From NCBI GenBank assembly GCA_945859605.1, contig OX243811.1:39735821-39799820 (forward strand): a stretch of 64,000 nucleotides of DNA, in the 5' to 3' direction. The notes below the pieces were generated by a model. It had not been told where the DNA came from. It was given only the letters and a program-made list of their open reading frames with translations, and did no database searches. The stretch is from Lumbricus rubellus (taxonomy: Eukaryota; Annelida; Clitellata; Crassiclitellata; Lumbricidae). This document shows, one piece after another, positions 12,401-22,826 of this stretch; positions within the stretch are counted from its first letter, which is position 1, and each line of letters begins with the position of its first letter. The position numbers were made by a program, and so were the translations under genes.

Positions 12401-14584
12401 TAGATTTACAAAAAGTCTCTTGTGGTTGTTGATCATTAAATAGTTTGCTGTGGATGGCACAGGAAAATTGTTGAATGACCATGTGTTCTTTTCCTGATGG
12501 TGGCGGTCCATAGCTTTGGAATGCACTGCGAAGTTCTGTGCTTTCTCTCGGGTTCTGTTAAGTTATACCTGTAGATCAAACTTAAAACCCCTGGTATCAT
12601 CTGTCATAATTCCTTCTGCATTGTGATTGGCATTATAGAAGATTAAATTAGGTGTTCATTGTTTAAAAACTAACCCAGTGTTAGCTAATTTACTGAGTAA
12701 CATCTTTAATTTATTTCAGGAAAATTTTCATTGAGCTTATTTATTATTTCCAATTTTAAAAAGTTGTTACTTTTATCCCAGAGTATAAACAATCCTTGAT
12801 GATTTTAAAAAGGTTACAGAGCATAATTGTTACTATTCGTCACTTAATTTTAAATAGTTATTTTGTAGTCATAATTATTTTAACGTGTTCTTGTCGTTAC
12901 AATGTTTTCCTTTCAGAGCAGACACCAGAGGAGCTTAGGAAGAGCCGAGAAGAGATCAAACGAACCCTTCTACGAAAGGTACATTGCAGAACTTTGCATT
13001 TTGAGTGTCACGTACATATCGGATGTTACATTTTACACTGTGTGAAACATCTGTCAGATCATAAAATTTTTGCATTTTTCTTTGAATTTGCATTTCACAT
13101 CAATTGTGCAACACGTCATGTCATTATTTATACATTTCATATCATACCGTACATACATTATCTTACATATTAAAGTACTTGTGGCAGTATTATTTACATA
13201 TTACATTATATATTGCACATAACACTACATTTTGTGTATGACTCTATTTGATATAATTACGGGTCTGTCGACTATTGATGTCTTGCCCTTTGCTTTCGGT
13301 CTTGGACATTTGTGCATGTGATGAAATTTAAAGTTTTTCATCAACGTGAATAATAATTAAAATGGTGACTAAGAACATTAATTTACGTTAACTTGGTGCA
13401 TTTTAGCTGAGTTTTCGTCCGACAATTGGAGAACTTAAAGAGCGTCAGATCATAAAATTCAACGATTACGTGGAAGTAACGGAAGCCGAGATCTACGACC
13501 GAAGAGGCGAGAAACCGTGGTTGAACCTTACACCAGAGGCGAAGGTAAGAAGACGTGTAGATCGAAGACTTTGCGATTTGTTGGCGAGGTAAGGGGAATT
13601 CATTCCCAAGGAGAGATTCTGTTCGGTGAAAGTCTGAGAGTGCGAGGAAAAAGTAACGCTATGTATCTAGATCTTTCTGTTCAATGAGTAGGTGAAAATG
13701 TGGATTCAAGGTCACTGAGAAATCATGTATCCATCTGTTAATGGAAGAAATATTGCCCCAGTAACACTGGCAAGGCAGGGCATGACAGATAGCAGCAAGC
13801 TGACCTGACAAATGGGAAAGAAACAGCCAACAGGAATATAAGAAATTCAAGATCCTTCCATTCGGATTGCAACTTCTGAGACAATTTGAGAACGCTAATT
13901 TTCATAACACACAATATTACTTTGCATCGTATAACTGACACATTGTAATTTCATTAGATGATGTTGTCGCTGTATGAATACAAAAATAACAGTAATTCAT
14001 TTCGACTCAGTTTTGTTTTACATTTCTCAAAACTCCACTTTAATATGAAAATGTTCCTGTAGGCTGCCATTCGAAAGGAACTGAACGAATTCAAAGGCAT
14101 GGAAATGGAAGTGCATGAACAAAGCCGACAGTATACAAGGTAATTCAGATGGAGACCTTGGTATATATATAGGAACTTTATTGTAATAGAAAATCTATTA
14201 CAGGTTGAAGTTTCTGCACTTCATGTGCATCCCTAGTTAACTTGGGTTATGGAATGTTAATAGACGAAATGCCACCATCAAAATCTGCAGCTATTAAAGG
14301 GAATGAAGTTGCTTATGCTTCATAAACATAGCTTCCTCTTTGGGTTGGAGCAAAGAACTACTCTTCCTCAGACATGAAGTTAGACTTTGAATTTGGCTTT
14401 TACCTCTATTGGACAAGCCTGTTATAACTTGATAGTTTAGGTAGTTATGATAGTTAACATTTGTTACTTGTGTACTAATATGATGTGTAACGTGGTATTT
14501 ACATATAAACTCCTCTTAAGATGTCTCTGATTCTTCAGCATCTGAAATGTGTGCTTGTTTGTTTGTAGGTTTCACCAACCGTAG
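450..14584 (+). CDS. PHACTR: Phosphatase and actin regulator (PHACTR) family protein, 13 exons, 619 aa
   Basis: PHACTR proteins bind protein phosphatase 1 through their C-terminus and G-actin through RPEL repeats, linking actin state to dephosphorylation. Exons: 450-528, 2125-2298, 3082-3147, 3416-3676, 5898-6125, 7052-7481, 10596-10726, 11443-11584, 12310-12365, 12917-12978, 13407-13544, 14063-14139, 14569-14584. All junction phases agree and the total is 1860 nt. Residues 1-450 are polar, rich in Ser, Gln and Pro, with a basic patch near 120 (KSKSRSKKHRHDKKK) and an Asp-rich stretch near 440. The C-terminus holds a degenerate RPEL (KVARNDSLAKFLSTR), two good ones (RRLSLRPTAKELEEKHIL and RKLSFRPTIGELKERQII), and the PP1-binding tail: IIKF near 558, PW near 580, and the terminal FHQP. 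No N-terminal RPEL is visible. Intron 8 needs a GC donor. The middle exons (2-7) are called from phase and open frame only; the end of exon 5 is uncertain. Confidence 0.88.
3702..5311. mobile_element. Non-autonomous hAT-type element with 8-bp TSD
   Basis: The ends are CAGGGTGGA and TCCACCCTG, flanked by the exact 8-bp duplication CTACTCTG (3694-3701 and 5312-5319). This is the hAT signature. The body is AT-rich, with many ATTTAAATC-like words, and its first 250 bp or so recur in diverged form at about 4780-4980, so the element carries an internal duplication. It has no transposase. It sits in PHACTR intron 4, 25 bp after the splice donor, and is itself interrupted by another element. Confidence 0.85.
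3878..4727. mobile_element. MITE nested inside the hAT element
   Basis: An 850-bp insert with imperfect terminal inverted repeats (TAGGGCCCCCAGAAATT and its complement AATTTCTGGGGGGCCTA). It is flanked by the direct repeat ATGCTT (3872-3877 and 4728-4733). Both ends are rich in GCGCAA/TTGCGC words. There is no coding capacity. It inserted into the older hAT copy. Confidence 0.75.
5862..5883. repeat. (TG)n microsatellite before PHACTR exon 5
   Basis: Eleven TG dinucleotides lie just upstream of the acceptor at 5896-5897. They take the place of the pyrimidine tract. Confidence 0.9.
6560..6960 (-). pseudogene. Degenerate CR1/L2-like LINE fragment
   Basis: The minus strand can be read, with breaks, as text typical of the C-terminal part of CR1/L2 reverse transcriptase polyproteins (for example IKFKLCTLTYKCLN). 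Stops interrupt it and no full domain is present. It lies in PHACTR intron 5. Assignment rests on motif recall only. Confidence 0.4.
8363..9578 (-). mobile_element. Tc1/mariner-type element with ~350-bp inverted repeats and decayed transposase
   Basis: Both ends read TAGGGTGACACAAAAGTTCG in opposite orientation, flanked by TA. The two arms stay near-identical for about 200 bp (8363-8570 and 9370-9578). They remain recognisable to about 8720 and 9228, so the inverted repeats are unusually long. The centre, read on the minus strand (about 9150-8690), resembles the C-terminal half of a Tc1/Tc3-like transposase, with phrases like PEPKNADPLKRRLQRAWRSI, but it is broken by stops. It cannot mobilise itself. 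It lies in PHACTR intron 6. Confidence 0.82.
10021..10474. mobile_element. MITE with TTGTGTTTCCGGTAAC inverted repeats
   Basis: The left end (AGGCCTAAAAAAATGTTGTG then TTTCCGGTAAC) is mirrored at the right end (GTTACCGGAAACACAACAA then a T-run and TATGCCT). The interior at 10290-10410 is almost pure A/T homopolymer. It lies in PHACTR intron 6, about 120 bp before exon 7. I cannot define a TSD. Confidence 0.7.
11291..11410. repeat. Diverged MITE relic, related to 19498-19610
   Basis: It shares GAGTTGCAATGGGG and ATATATGGATGGACCCTAA with the copy at 19498-19610 (there ATATATGAATGGACCCTATA). The left end is eroded. It lies just upstream of PHACTR exon 8. Confidence 0.55.
11585..11586 (+). other. 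Non-canonical GC splice donor of PHACTR intron 8
   Basis: Exon 8 must end in phase 2 to join exon 9 (AG plus A gives Arg, inside the conserved string QLNRRLSLRPT). The only site that does this is CAACAG|GCATGA, which begins with GC. The one GT site nearby (CACTCAG|GTCGAT) is in the wrong phase and would delete the conserved part. Confidence 0.75.
11585..11772. repeat. 26-bp minisatellite starting at the splice donor
   Basis: About seven head-to-tail copies of a 26-bp unit containing GCGCATGATCGATTTTATAC. The first, slightly variant copy supplies the GC donor of PHACTR intron 8, so the array directly abuts coding sequence. Confidence 0.9.
12000..12260 (+). repeat. Possible old SINE/LINE 3' segment
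   Basis: The string GGCTGGGCTGGGAGTGCTTT near 12190 resembles the start of the SINE tail at 62795-62885 (GGCTGGGCTGGGAGCGCCTC). The rest is not recognised. It lies in PHACTR intron 8. Confidence 0.3.
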
Positions 14585-15165
<581 letters not shown>

Positions 15166-15939
15166 TATGCGGATGTCTAATTAATTTCCACCAAATTCGG
15201 TTTTTCTTCTTCTAAAACGTCTCAAGTGCACCAAATTCTTCCATTGCATAAGTTCTAATTTGGCCAATCCATCCTGAGCCTCCACTGCCACCCCAATCAC
15301 TGTAAATAACTTTTTCTGATTAATTATCTCTTATTTGTTTATTTGTATTAACATGGTGCTGATATTCAGTCAATGTATTGATTCAAATCAGTAATTCAAG
15401 TTTGCAAAATATTCATTATTTTCCTCAGTACCAGTTGACATCAAGTTTGACATAGAATGATTGAAATATTTATAATCCCAATTTACACATATGACATTCT
15501 TCTTCAAAGCTGAATATTTTATTAAGAGCTATAATAATGGAAGTACGGTAATTTGGTCAAAGTCTGCCAAATTCTTTTACATTTAAAAATATCTATTGAT
15601 TTCTGCACAAATTAGGCCAAATAAAATTTCTGTCTGATTGTTTCATTCCTGTAACATATTCAAATTTGTACAATTACAGCTGAGATAAAAAAGTATTTAT
15701 AGAAAATTGTGTATGATGCTATGTATTTATCAGTTACATTATGCCTTTAGAAACTTCACAGAATCGTGAACCATGTTACAGTACTCATATCAAACATGTA
15801 TGTAATAGTGTAATTTAAGTAGTTATTACATTGTTGTTATTACAGTGTGGTCTTGTTAACACAAAGTCATCAGGGGACATGTCTTACGATAGAACGTGTA
15901 AACCAGAACATGCAGGCTTGAAATAATCCCTCCATCCCA

Positions 15940-16260
15940 GAGGATGGGTCACTGCTTCACCTGTATCTGTCACCAGTATCTTTATCTTCATTGTTTCATG
16001 GATGAAAGACTTCACGTCTTGTTGTATCATGTCTTCCCATCTCTTCGTCTGCAATTATTCTCGACTGCTGCATCTAGTGACCTCTGGTATGACCTCTGCA
16101 GCTGCAGCAGAACTCTTTTCATGCAGACTTTTTCATCCTCTCTTCTCATCACATGACCATACCTTCTCAACCTCGTCTCTCGTATTTTGGCAATAATTAA
16201 TAGATGTCACTCAGACCGTCTTTCTGATGACCTCGGCACTCGTCTTATCCTTCAGCAAGA
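15940..16260 (-). pseudogene. Relic of an RTE-like LINE C-terminus
   Basis: The minus strand reads AKIRETRLRRYGHVMRREDE and continues in the style of the region after the reverse transcriptase of RTE-like elements. The family motif is 'R..R.GH..R', found also in the intact element at 22827-25835. It is a short fragment flanked by unrelated sequence. Confidence 0.5.
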
Positions 16261-19200
16261 CTTCCAAGAGATAATGCTGATAGCAAATTTAAAACTTCAT
16301 TTAACACTACACTGCGACTCTTGTACAGCACGTTGACCAATATGATGTGTTAAGTTAATAGCTTCAGACACGTAACACCATTTCACGTTCAGCAACATGG
16401 CACATAAACCAGGAGCGCATAAATGAGTCTATGCTGCTTTTTATGTCTGCTTGTATGTAACTAAACATGTTTTTTGTAGTGCCTTATAAGTTTGTCTTGA
16501 AGCCGCACGCTATTGTTGATATTATAATTTTTTATATTTCGTTGTTAATATGAGTTTTGAACGCATATGTGTGTGCACAGCAGCGAAAGCAAAGGTGTTA
16601 GAAAAAAGAATAGTACATGAAGTATTTTGTAAATTTTTCATCATCTGTTTCTGTAAGCCTTTGAGGAAATCCATTTTGTGTTCATCAGATTGTTCTATTC
16701 TTAGTTAAATAATGTTCTTGTACCAGAACACTAGAACATCATTGCAGTGCACATTTTAGAGTCATGTCAAATCGTGCATTGGAGCAGGGCTCTGATTGAG
16801 TATTACTCCAAAACCATTTGAAATTTTTTCATTGCAGTTACATTTGGGCATTTTAAATGCGTCATTAAAACATAAGATTCTGATTTAACATGATCAGTAG
16901 CATATCATGTGCTCAGAGCGCAACGGTGCTATTGTCATTAGCAATAGCACATTTACACTTTAAACACACACTATATCCTAAATTTAATTCAACTTTAAAA
17001 CATAGACCTTGTTGTAATATAATGCATGCTTTCGATATAGAGGCTCCAGGTAACATTACTTATACAGCTGGTATAGGCATTTTGAAACTTCCGTTAATAA
17101 TAATGATGTACAGTTTTATTGTAAAGCTGGAGTTACAGTTCTGTAACAGCTCAAGTATCATTCTCAAAACATCAGCTTATTGTGGTCTAAGATGAGTTTG
17201 GCTTTGCAATTTTAAGTGCAGTGTTTACACTGTTTAGTTACATTGCATTATTTAAATTCAAATCTGAGTAATATGAAAGTTTATTGTTTCTGCAACATTC
17301 CAAATAAAGAGTCATAAGAAGTGGATTGTATTTGTTAAAAAGGTCTGCAGAATTTAAAATTTCAAGACCTCTGTCACTAACAATCTGTTGCTTGCTCATA
17401 GCCCTAACTACTACATGTGTGGCCACACAATGTAAATATGTGCCTGTATATCTTATGCATATCAATCAACATATAATACTTGTTAACAAAAACAGCTGAT
17501 TATTATAATACATGTCAGTACTTATATGTATGTCAGTGATATTTTCATTAACAACGATAGGGATTAGAAGTAAAATTATAGATTTCAATTAATGATTATA
17601 AGATGGAAAATTAGGAACTATTATAAGAACAAGAATAGAATGTGAATGAAAATACATTATAGAGAATGAAAATGTGAATAGAAATGGTTATTATTTATAT
17701 AAGAATTCCTACACTGTAATTTATGTGATAAGTTGTCTGTATAAGTGATTTTTCCTTGTGCTTTGAAACGAAACCAAATACTCAAGTCTGACACCTAGCA
17801 AAGTAATTTGAAGTGTAGGCTATGAACAAGCCAGAATTTTGTAGTAGTTGTTATGCTTTTGAGAGCTTGATTATAAATACTTCTTCACAATTAGAATTGA
17901 AATTACTTCCGAACTAAAATTAGAACAAATTATTTCAAAATTTGTATTAGAACTAAAATGGGAATTATTTTCAGCATGGGAATCGATTAAAATTAAAACT
18001 GAAATTAAATCGTAAGAACTGAATTATAATTATTTTTAGAACTGAAATTTCAATGGTGTATAATTGTATATAATTATATATATTGATTTATTCACTTATG
18101 TGTGTTAGTTTGAACTAATATAATTTATCTTTCTTATAGTTAGCTTAGATTTGAATGCCAAATTTAATTCAGCTTTGAAATCTGATGGCAATGTTAGAAC
18201 AACCTTTCTAAATAATATGGTATTTGATGTGGAATCTAAATATAGCATTAGATAGTATTTCTGTATATTCATATGTTATGTGAGGTAGCAGAATATGTTG
18301 CATTTGAGATTAATCCCAGTTTTATAGCATTCTTCTGTTTTTAAATTAAATTGTAAGTGTTTTTAACGGTGGTCTAATTATTGTCCTAGTATACTCGGTA
18401 TGCATAGTATAGTTCTTCTTTATAATTTGTGCTTTTATTTTTGTGTTGTACTATGTACACTGAATAGTGCTATTTGCTTTGTGCACTTTTCATATATTTA
18501 GTATGCACTCTGTGTTCTTCATGAATTTAGTATACTTTCGAACATTGTGTGTATGTACACACCGGTTAGCTTTCGACAGTTCTGTAATACATTTATGTTT
18601 TTGTGAGTACTTGTGCCCTATTCTGTTCTATCTGATGGATTAAACTTCTTTACTGCAGAGTAGATGTAGTAAGGCAGCAAAACGTAGGTTTGCAGCAAGG
18701 TAAAGTGACATAACAAAATAATGTCAATTTGTTGGTGGCTTGCATGTCAGTTGAAGTTAATCCTACCTCATCCCTTTCATCTTCTTTACCTTCTTCCTTT
18801 CCTTAAAAATAATTCCTCTTAACTGAGCGTTCTTTTGTAGCCTATACTACCTTTCATTGACTCTTATGTATTTAGACCCAAGGCTTAGAAGAGTTTATTT
18901 TATGACACAAAGTCTGCAGTTGTCCTGTTCAGTGTGTAGTTTTAAGTTGTGTCTTTTTTAGAGACTTTAGCTCAAGTCAATTACATGCCATTTCATTCTT
19001 ATGCCTGACAGTTTACTTGCCAGTCGTAGTATAGTTAGTACCGGTACTTATGCTGAGTATTTAAGGCAATGTTTAGGCATACTTTTCCCTGTCGGCTCCT
19101 ATCCTACCTTTCCACATGTAACTTAGATTTCACTTATCTTAATTGGGATTTTCCCGTAAATGAAGGGGCCGGCCATATATTACGTGTGCAGGGAGAGGGT

Positions 19201-19497
19201 TCGCCAGAATTAGGCGATTTGTATACGGGTGCGTGCGGCAGGGGAGGGGTCTCGACAAAAATAAAATGTCTAATTATGACGTACACATTAGCATATTTAT
19301 AGCTCTGTATTTTCCTATAGTTGTCAGGTGGCTTTTGATTACATTATAATTAAATTCTGTTAAGATCTAAACCGTAAACTGTAACAGTTAACAAATTTTA
19401 GTTAGCAAATATGATGTTTAACAAAAATAAATAGTAGCCAATGATCAAATAAATGTTTTGTAGATAACTTTAGATAATTAACTTTGGGGGGGGGGTG

Positions 19498-19610
19498 TTA
19501 GGGCCCATTTGTATGTACATGTGGTGTCCGTAGAATGTATGGAGTTGCAATGGGGGGGGAGGTCGAAAATACCATTTTTTGCATACATAATATATGAATG
19601 GACCCTATAA
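19498..19610. mobile_element. Short MITE (about 113 bp)
   Basis: The ends are inverted and similar: TTAGGGCCCATTTGTATGTA on the left, ATATGAATGGACCCTATAA on the right. The interior has a G-run and GAGTTGCAATGGGGGG. A related copy is at 11291-11410. Confidence 0.55.
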
Positions 19611-20461
19611 TGGCCTATATGTGTAGGTTTGACTACCCTATGACGTCCAATGCTGAAGCATTTCATCCAGTGATGTAAGTTAGTAAGTACTCTCATGTTA
19701 TGTCAAAGATGTATAATATCAGTATATTATATATTTGACAACGTTGTACACTTATTATGCAGTGTTTCACCTTATGGTGTGTGTTGTGTTATGTTATTTG
19801 TGATAGGCCTATCTACTTCAACTCTTGTGTGGTGATCAAAAGTTCTATCCCTTTAAATGATGTTTGACCATGTCCAGAAATCTGGCTTTTTTAATTTCTG
19901 CCATTGTATACAGTGTAACAGTTCATGAAGTCTGCTTTTACAATGCACAACAGTTATTCAGTACAATTGCTTGCTATTTTGCTATTTGATGTAGTGTCAT
20001 TGTCAAAACGATGATGAAACTGTTAACAATATATTTTTTTCTTAATACACTTAATTATATTAAACTGGTAGTTAGATTAATATTTTAAAATTTTATTTTG
20101 AAGTACCATAAATTTTGACTGATAATTGAGATGTAGTATTATTTTATGAACAGATTAGCTATTGCTCTGTTAGGTATTATTTCACTGTTTTTGGCTTTAA
20201 TAAATATTACTTTCTTACTGTTTGATAAAAAAATTGTCATTTATTTCCAGGTTTTCCACAATGAATATTAAACAGTTTTACTCTTTTGTTTGGATGATTT
20301 GTTACATTTGAAGCAATACATCTCTGAGTTTAAAATCTTGCTTTACAGTTTCTTATTTTTAAAATCTATTACATTACCGGATATGTAATGTATAGTTTCA
20401 ATGTTATTTTTTCATATTCTCAAGGCATGTGCCAGTATTAATCCATATGTTTACTCCAGAC

Positions 20462-21592
20462 CAGCGGTTCTCAACCGGGGGTCCGCGGACCCCTGGGGGT
20501 CCGCGGTGATCTGCCTGGGGGTCCGCGAGCAAGTCCTGAAAATTGTATATTTCTTAGTTAAAAACATAAAAAGATAATTTTTAGTCAATTTTTCAATGGG
20601 TCTAATCTTATCGGCAATCCTGTCAACGGCGGTGTTAAATTATTTCACACTCAGATTCAGATATGTTCGCCGATGACTCTACTTTGTGATGTGGTGGTGG
20701 TGGTAATGGTGGTGGTGGTACCACCACCACACCCACCACCACCATTACAACCACAACCACACCCACCACCACCACCATCACACCCTCCACCACCACCATT
20801 ACCACCACCACCGACACCACCACCACGACCACCACCAACCACCACCAACACCACCAACACCACCACCACCACCACCAACACCATTACCACCACCACCACA
20901 CCCACCACCATTACCACCGGCACCACACCCACCACCACCATTACCACCACCACCACACCCACCACCACCACCACAATTTTAGCCAGAGTCATCGTGGTGG
21001 TGGTGGTGGTAGTGGTGATGGTGGTGAAGGTGGTGGTAATGGTGGTGGGTGTGGTGATGGTGGTTGGTGTGGTGGTGGTGGTGGTAATTACCATTACCAC
21101 CACCATTACCACCACCACCGCATCACAAAGGAGAGACATCGGCGAACCACCACTATTACCACCAACACCGCATCACAAAGTAGAGTCATCGTCGTGGTGG
21201 TGATGGTGTGGTGGTGGTAATGGTGGTGGTGGTGGGTGTGGTGGTAATGGTGGTGGTGGTACCACCACCACCATTACCACCACCACCGCATCACAAAGTA
21301 GAGTCATCGGCGAACATATCTGAATCTGAGTGTGAAATAATTTAACACCGCCATTGACAGGATTGCCATCTTATCAGTTAGCCTATATAAATTTGTACTA
21401 GGCCCTACAGGAGTGCATAGGCATAGGCTACAGGGCACAGGCTATAATTATTATAACACACATGTAGGCCTTCTATTATGTAGGATAATAGTCGCGATAA
21501 TGCGCCAAAGGCACCAAATTTTACTGGGGGTCCGTGACCTGGACCCAAAATTAAAAAGGGGTCCGTGAGTCTGAAAAGGTTGAGAACCGCTG
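20462..21592. mobile_element. hAT element carrying a CCA/TGG foldback
   Basis: The ends are CAGCGGTTCTCAACC and GGTTGAGAACCGCTG. The flanks are the exact 8-bp duplication CTCCAGAC (20454-20461 and 21593-21600). These are the classic ends of the Charlie-like hAT group. The sub-terminal parts are rich in GGGGTCCGCG. There is no transposase. The interior has a 60-bp inverted repeat (20635-20694 against 21288-21347) around a long CCA/TGG tract, so the single strand could fold into one large hairpin. Long reading frames across the tract are repeat artefacts. Confidence 0.88.
20690..21290. repeat. Interspersed (CCA)n / (TGG)n tracts
   Basis: Runs of CCACCA and TGGTGG alternate in opposite orientation. 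Further partial copies of the inverted-repeat arm (CATCACAAAG..AGAGTCATCG) occur at about 21120-21200. Poly-Thr/Pro and poly-Val frames on both strands are produced by the repeat and are not genes. Confidence 0.9.
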
Positions 21593-21600
21593 CTCCAGAC

Positions 21601-22780
21601 CATCGAAAAAAGTCAAGTATGTAGGAACTTAGCTTCAACCTTTTAATAATGGGCATGTACTAATACAGGGAAGCAATGCAGCTGTCACTAAAGAGCCAGT
21701 ATGTGATCTAGGCATGCCCCCAACTTCCTTCCCCCAAGAATAGTTTGACAAAATGGTAATAGTTTTTAGTGGCTATTTACATTATTGTATTACATGAACT
21801 TTTATAATATACTGTGATTATTTACTATTATATGATTAATTAATATTATGTGCTATAATAATTATATACTATCATATTACAATGAATATAATTTACGGCT
21901 TGGCCAACAGGAACAAGCAGATTCAAGAGAAACAAAGTATATACGGCAATTATAATTATTAGAGTGAGTTTGTTAAGATGACATCTTAAAATGCTACCAT
22001 TACAATGTGGAAACTCAAAAGAAATTGTTATTATTGTAAGTATAAGGAAGTCTTCGACCACACTTATGAGCAGTGGAATGGTGTAGCAGATTTTCTTAAG
22101 ATGGCAGCTTAAAATGCTACCATTGCAATGTGGGTGGAAAATTTGGTAGGGAGGGCACATCCCCTCCCCTGCTCAGTGCTACATGCCTTGGCGATCGTCC
22201 GCCAGACGCTCGTTTGGCCCCTCCAGAAACCTTGAGGTCCTTCAGAGGATGGGAACATATTACACAATGGGAGATGTGGCTAGATATCCATTATCCATGT
22301 GTTCTCACATTCATCAGTGCTTGATAGCCATGAAGAAAATATAGTGAGTTTTTAGCCGCGTTTTGAAGAAAGGAAGTGAATGTGAGCTATGAAGTGAGAG
22401 TGAAATCCAATTCCATTTCATGGGTGCAGAGGCATGGAATGCAGGTGAGCCCTGCATAAGGGCTCAGTTAAACGACCCATACTATAAGTAGGCCTAAGTA
22501 AGTAAAGTAACCATGTACTTTACTGAACTGAATGCAAACGCACTGTGTTAACATCGAATGAAAAATATTAGTATAACCAACGGAAAAGAAGTAAAAAAAC
22601 AAAACTTTAGTTGTTTGTATATTCATAGTCGAAGTGACCTGAAGTGACATAGTTCAATTAAGGGTTTAATACGCCGTGTGCATAAATTATGGCGCTATAG
22701 AAATCAGTTTATATATCAAAATCCGATCATCTAGTCATTCTAGTGAATATTACTAATGTAATAGTATTGTTATATATAAT
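21601..22780. other. Intergenic sequence with a local duplication
   Basis: No gene is supported. A segment of about 38 bp (CTTAAAATGCTACCATTACA and neighbours) occurs twice, at about 21977-22012 and 22096-22132. A GC-richer block at 22130-22320 is unassigned and may be a repeat. Confidence 0.5.
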
Positions 22781-22826
22781 TATGTATATTATTTATACAT
22801 TTTTTTTTCCTTCTGGTTCTCTGCCC

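Larger units (their letters stand above)
15166..20453. other. Gene-poor AT-rich region
   Basis: I find no supported host gene here. It contains a relic LINE at 15940-16260, a MITE at 19498-19610, a purine-rich AT stretch of ATTAGAATT-like words at about 17560-18060, and otherwise unassigned AT-rich sequence. Confidence 0.6.

Noticed and set aside
20657..21203. Long open frames of 160-176 aa on both strands (poly-Val/Gly and poly-Thr/Pro)
   Set aside because: They are translations of CCA/TGG repeats inside a hAT element, open in several frames at once; not genes.
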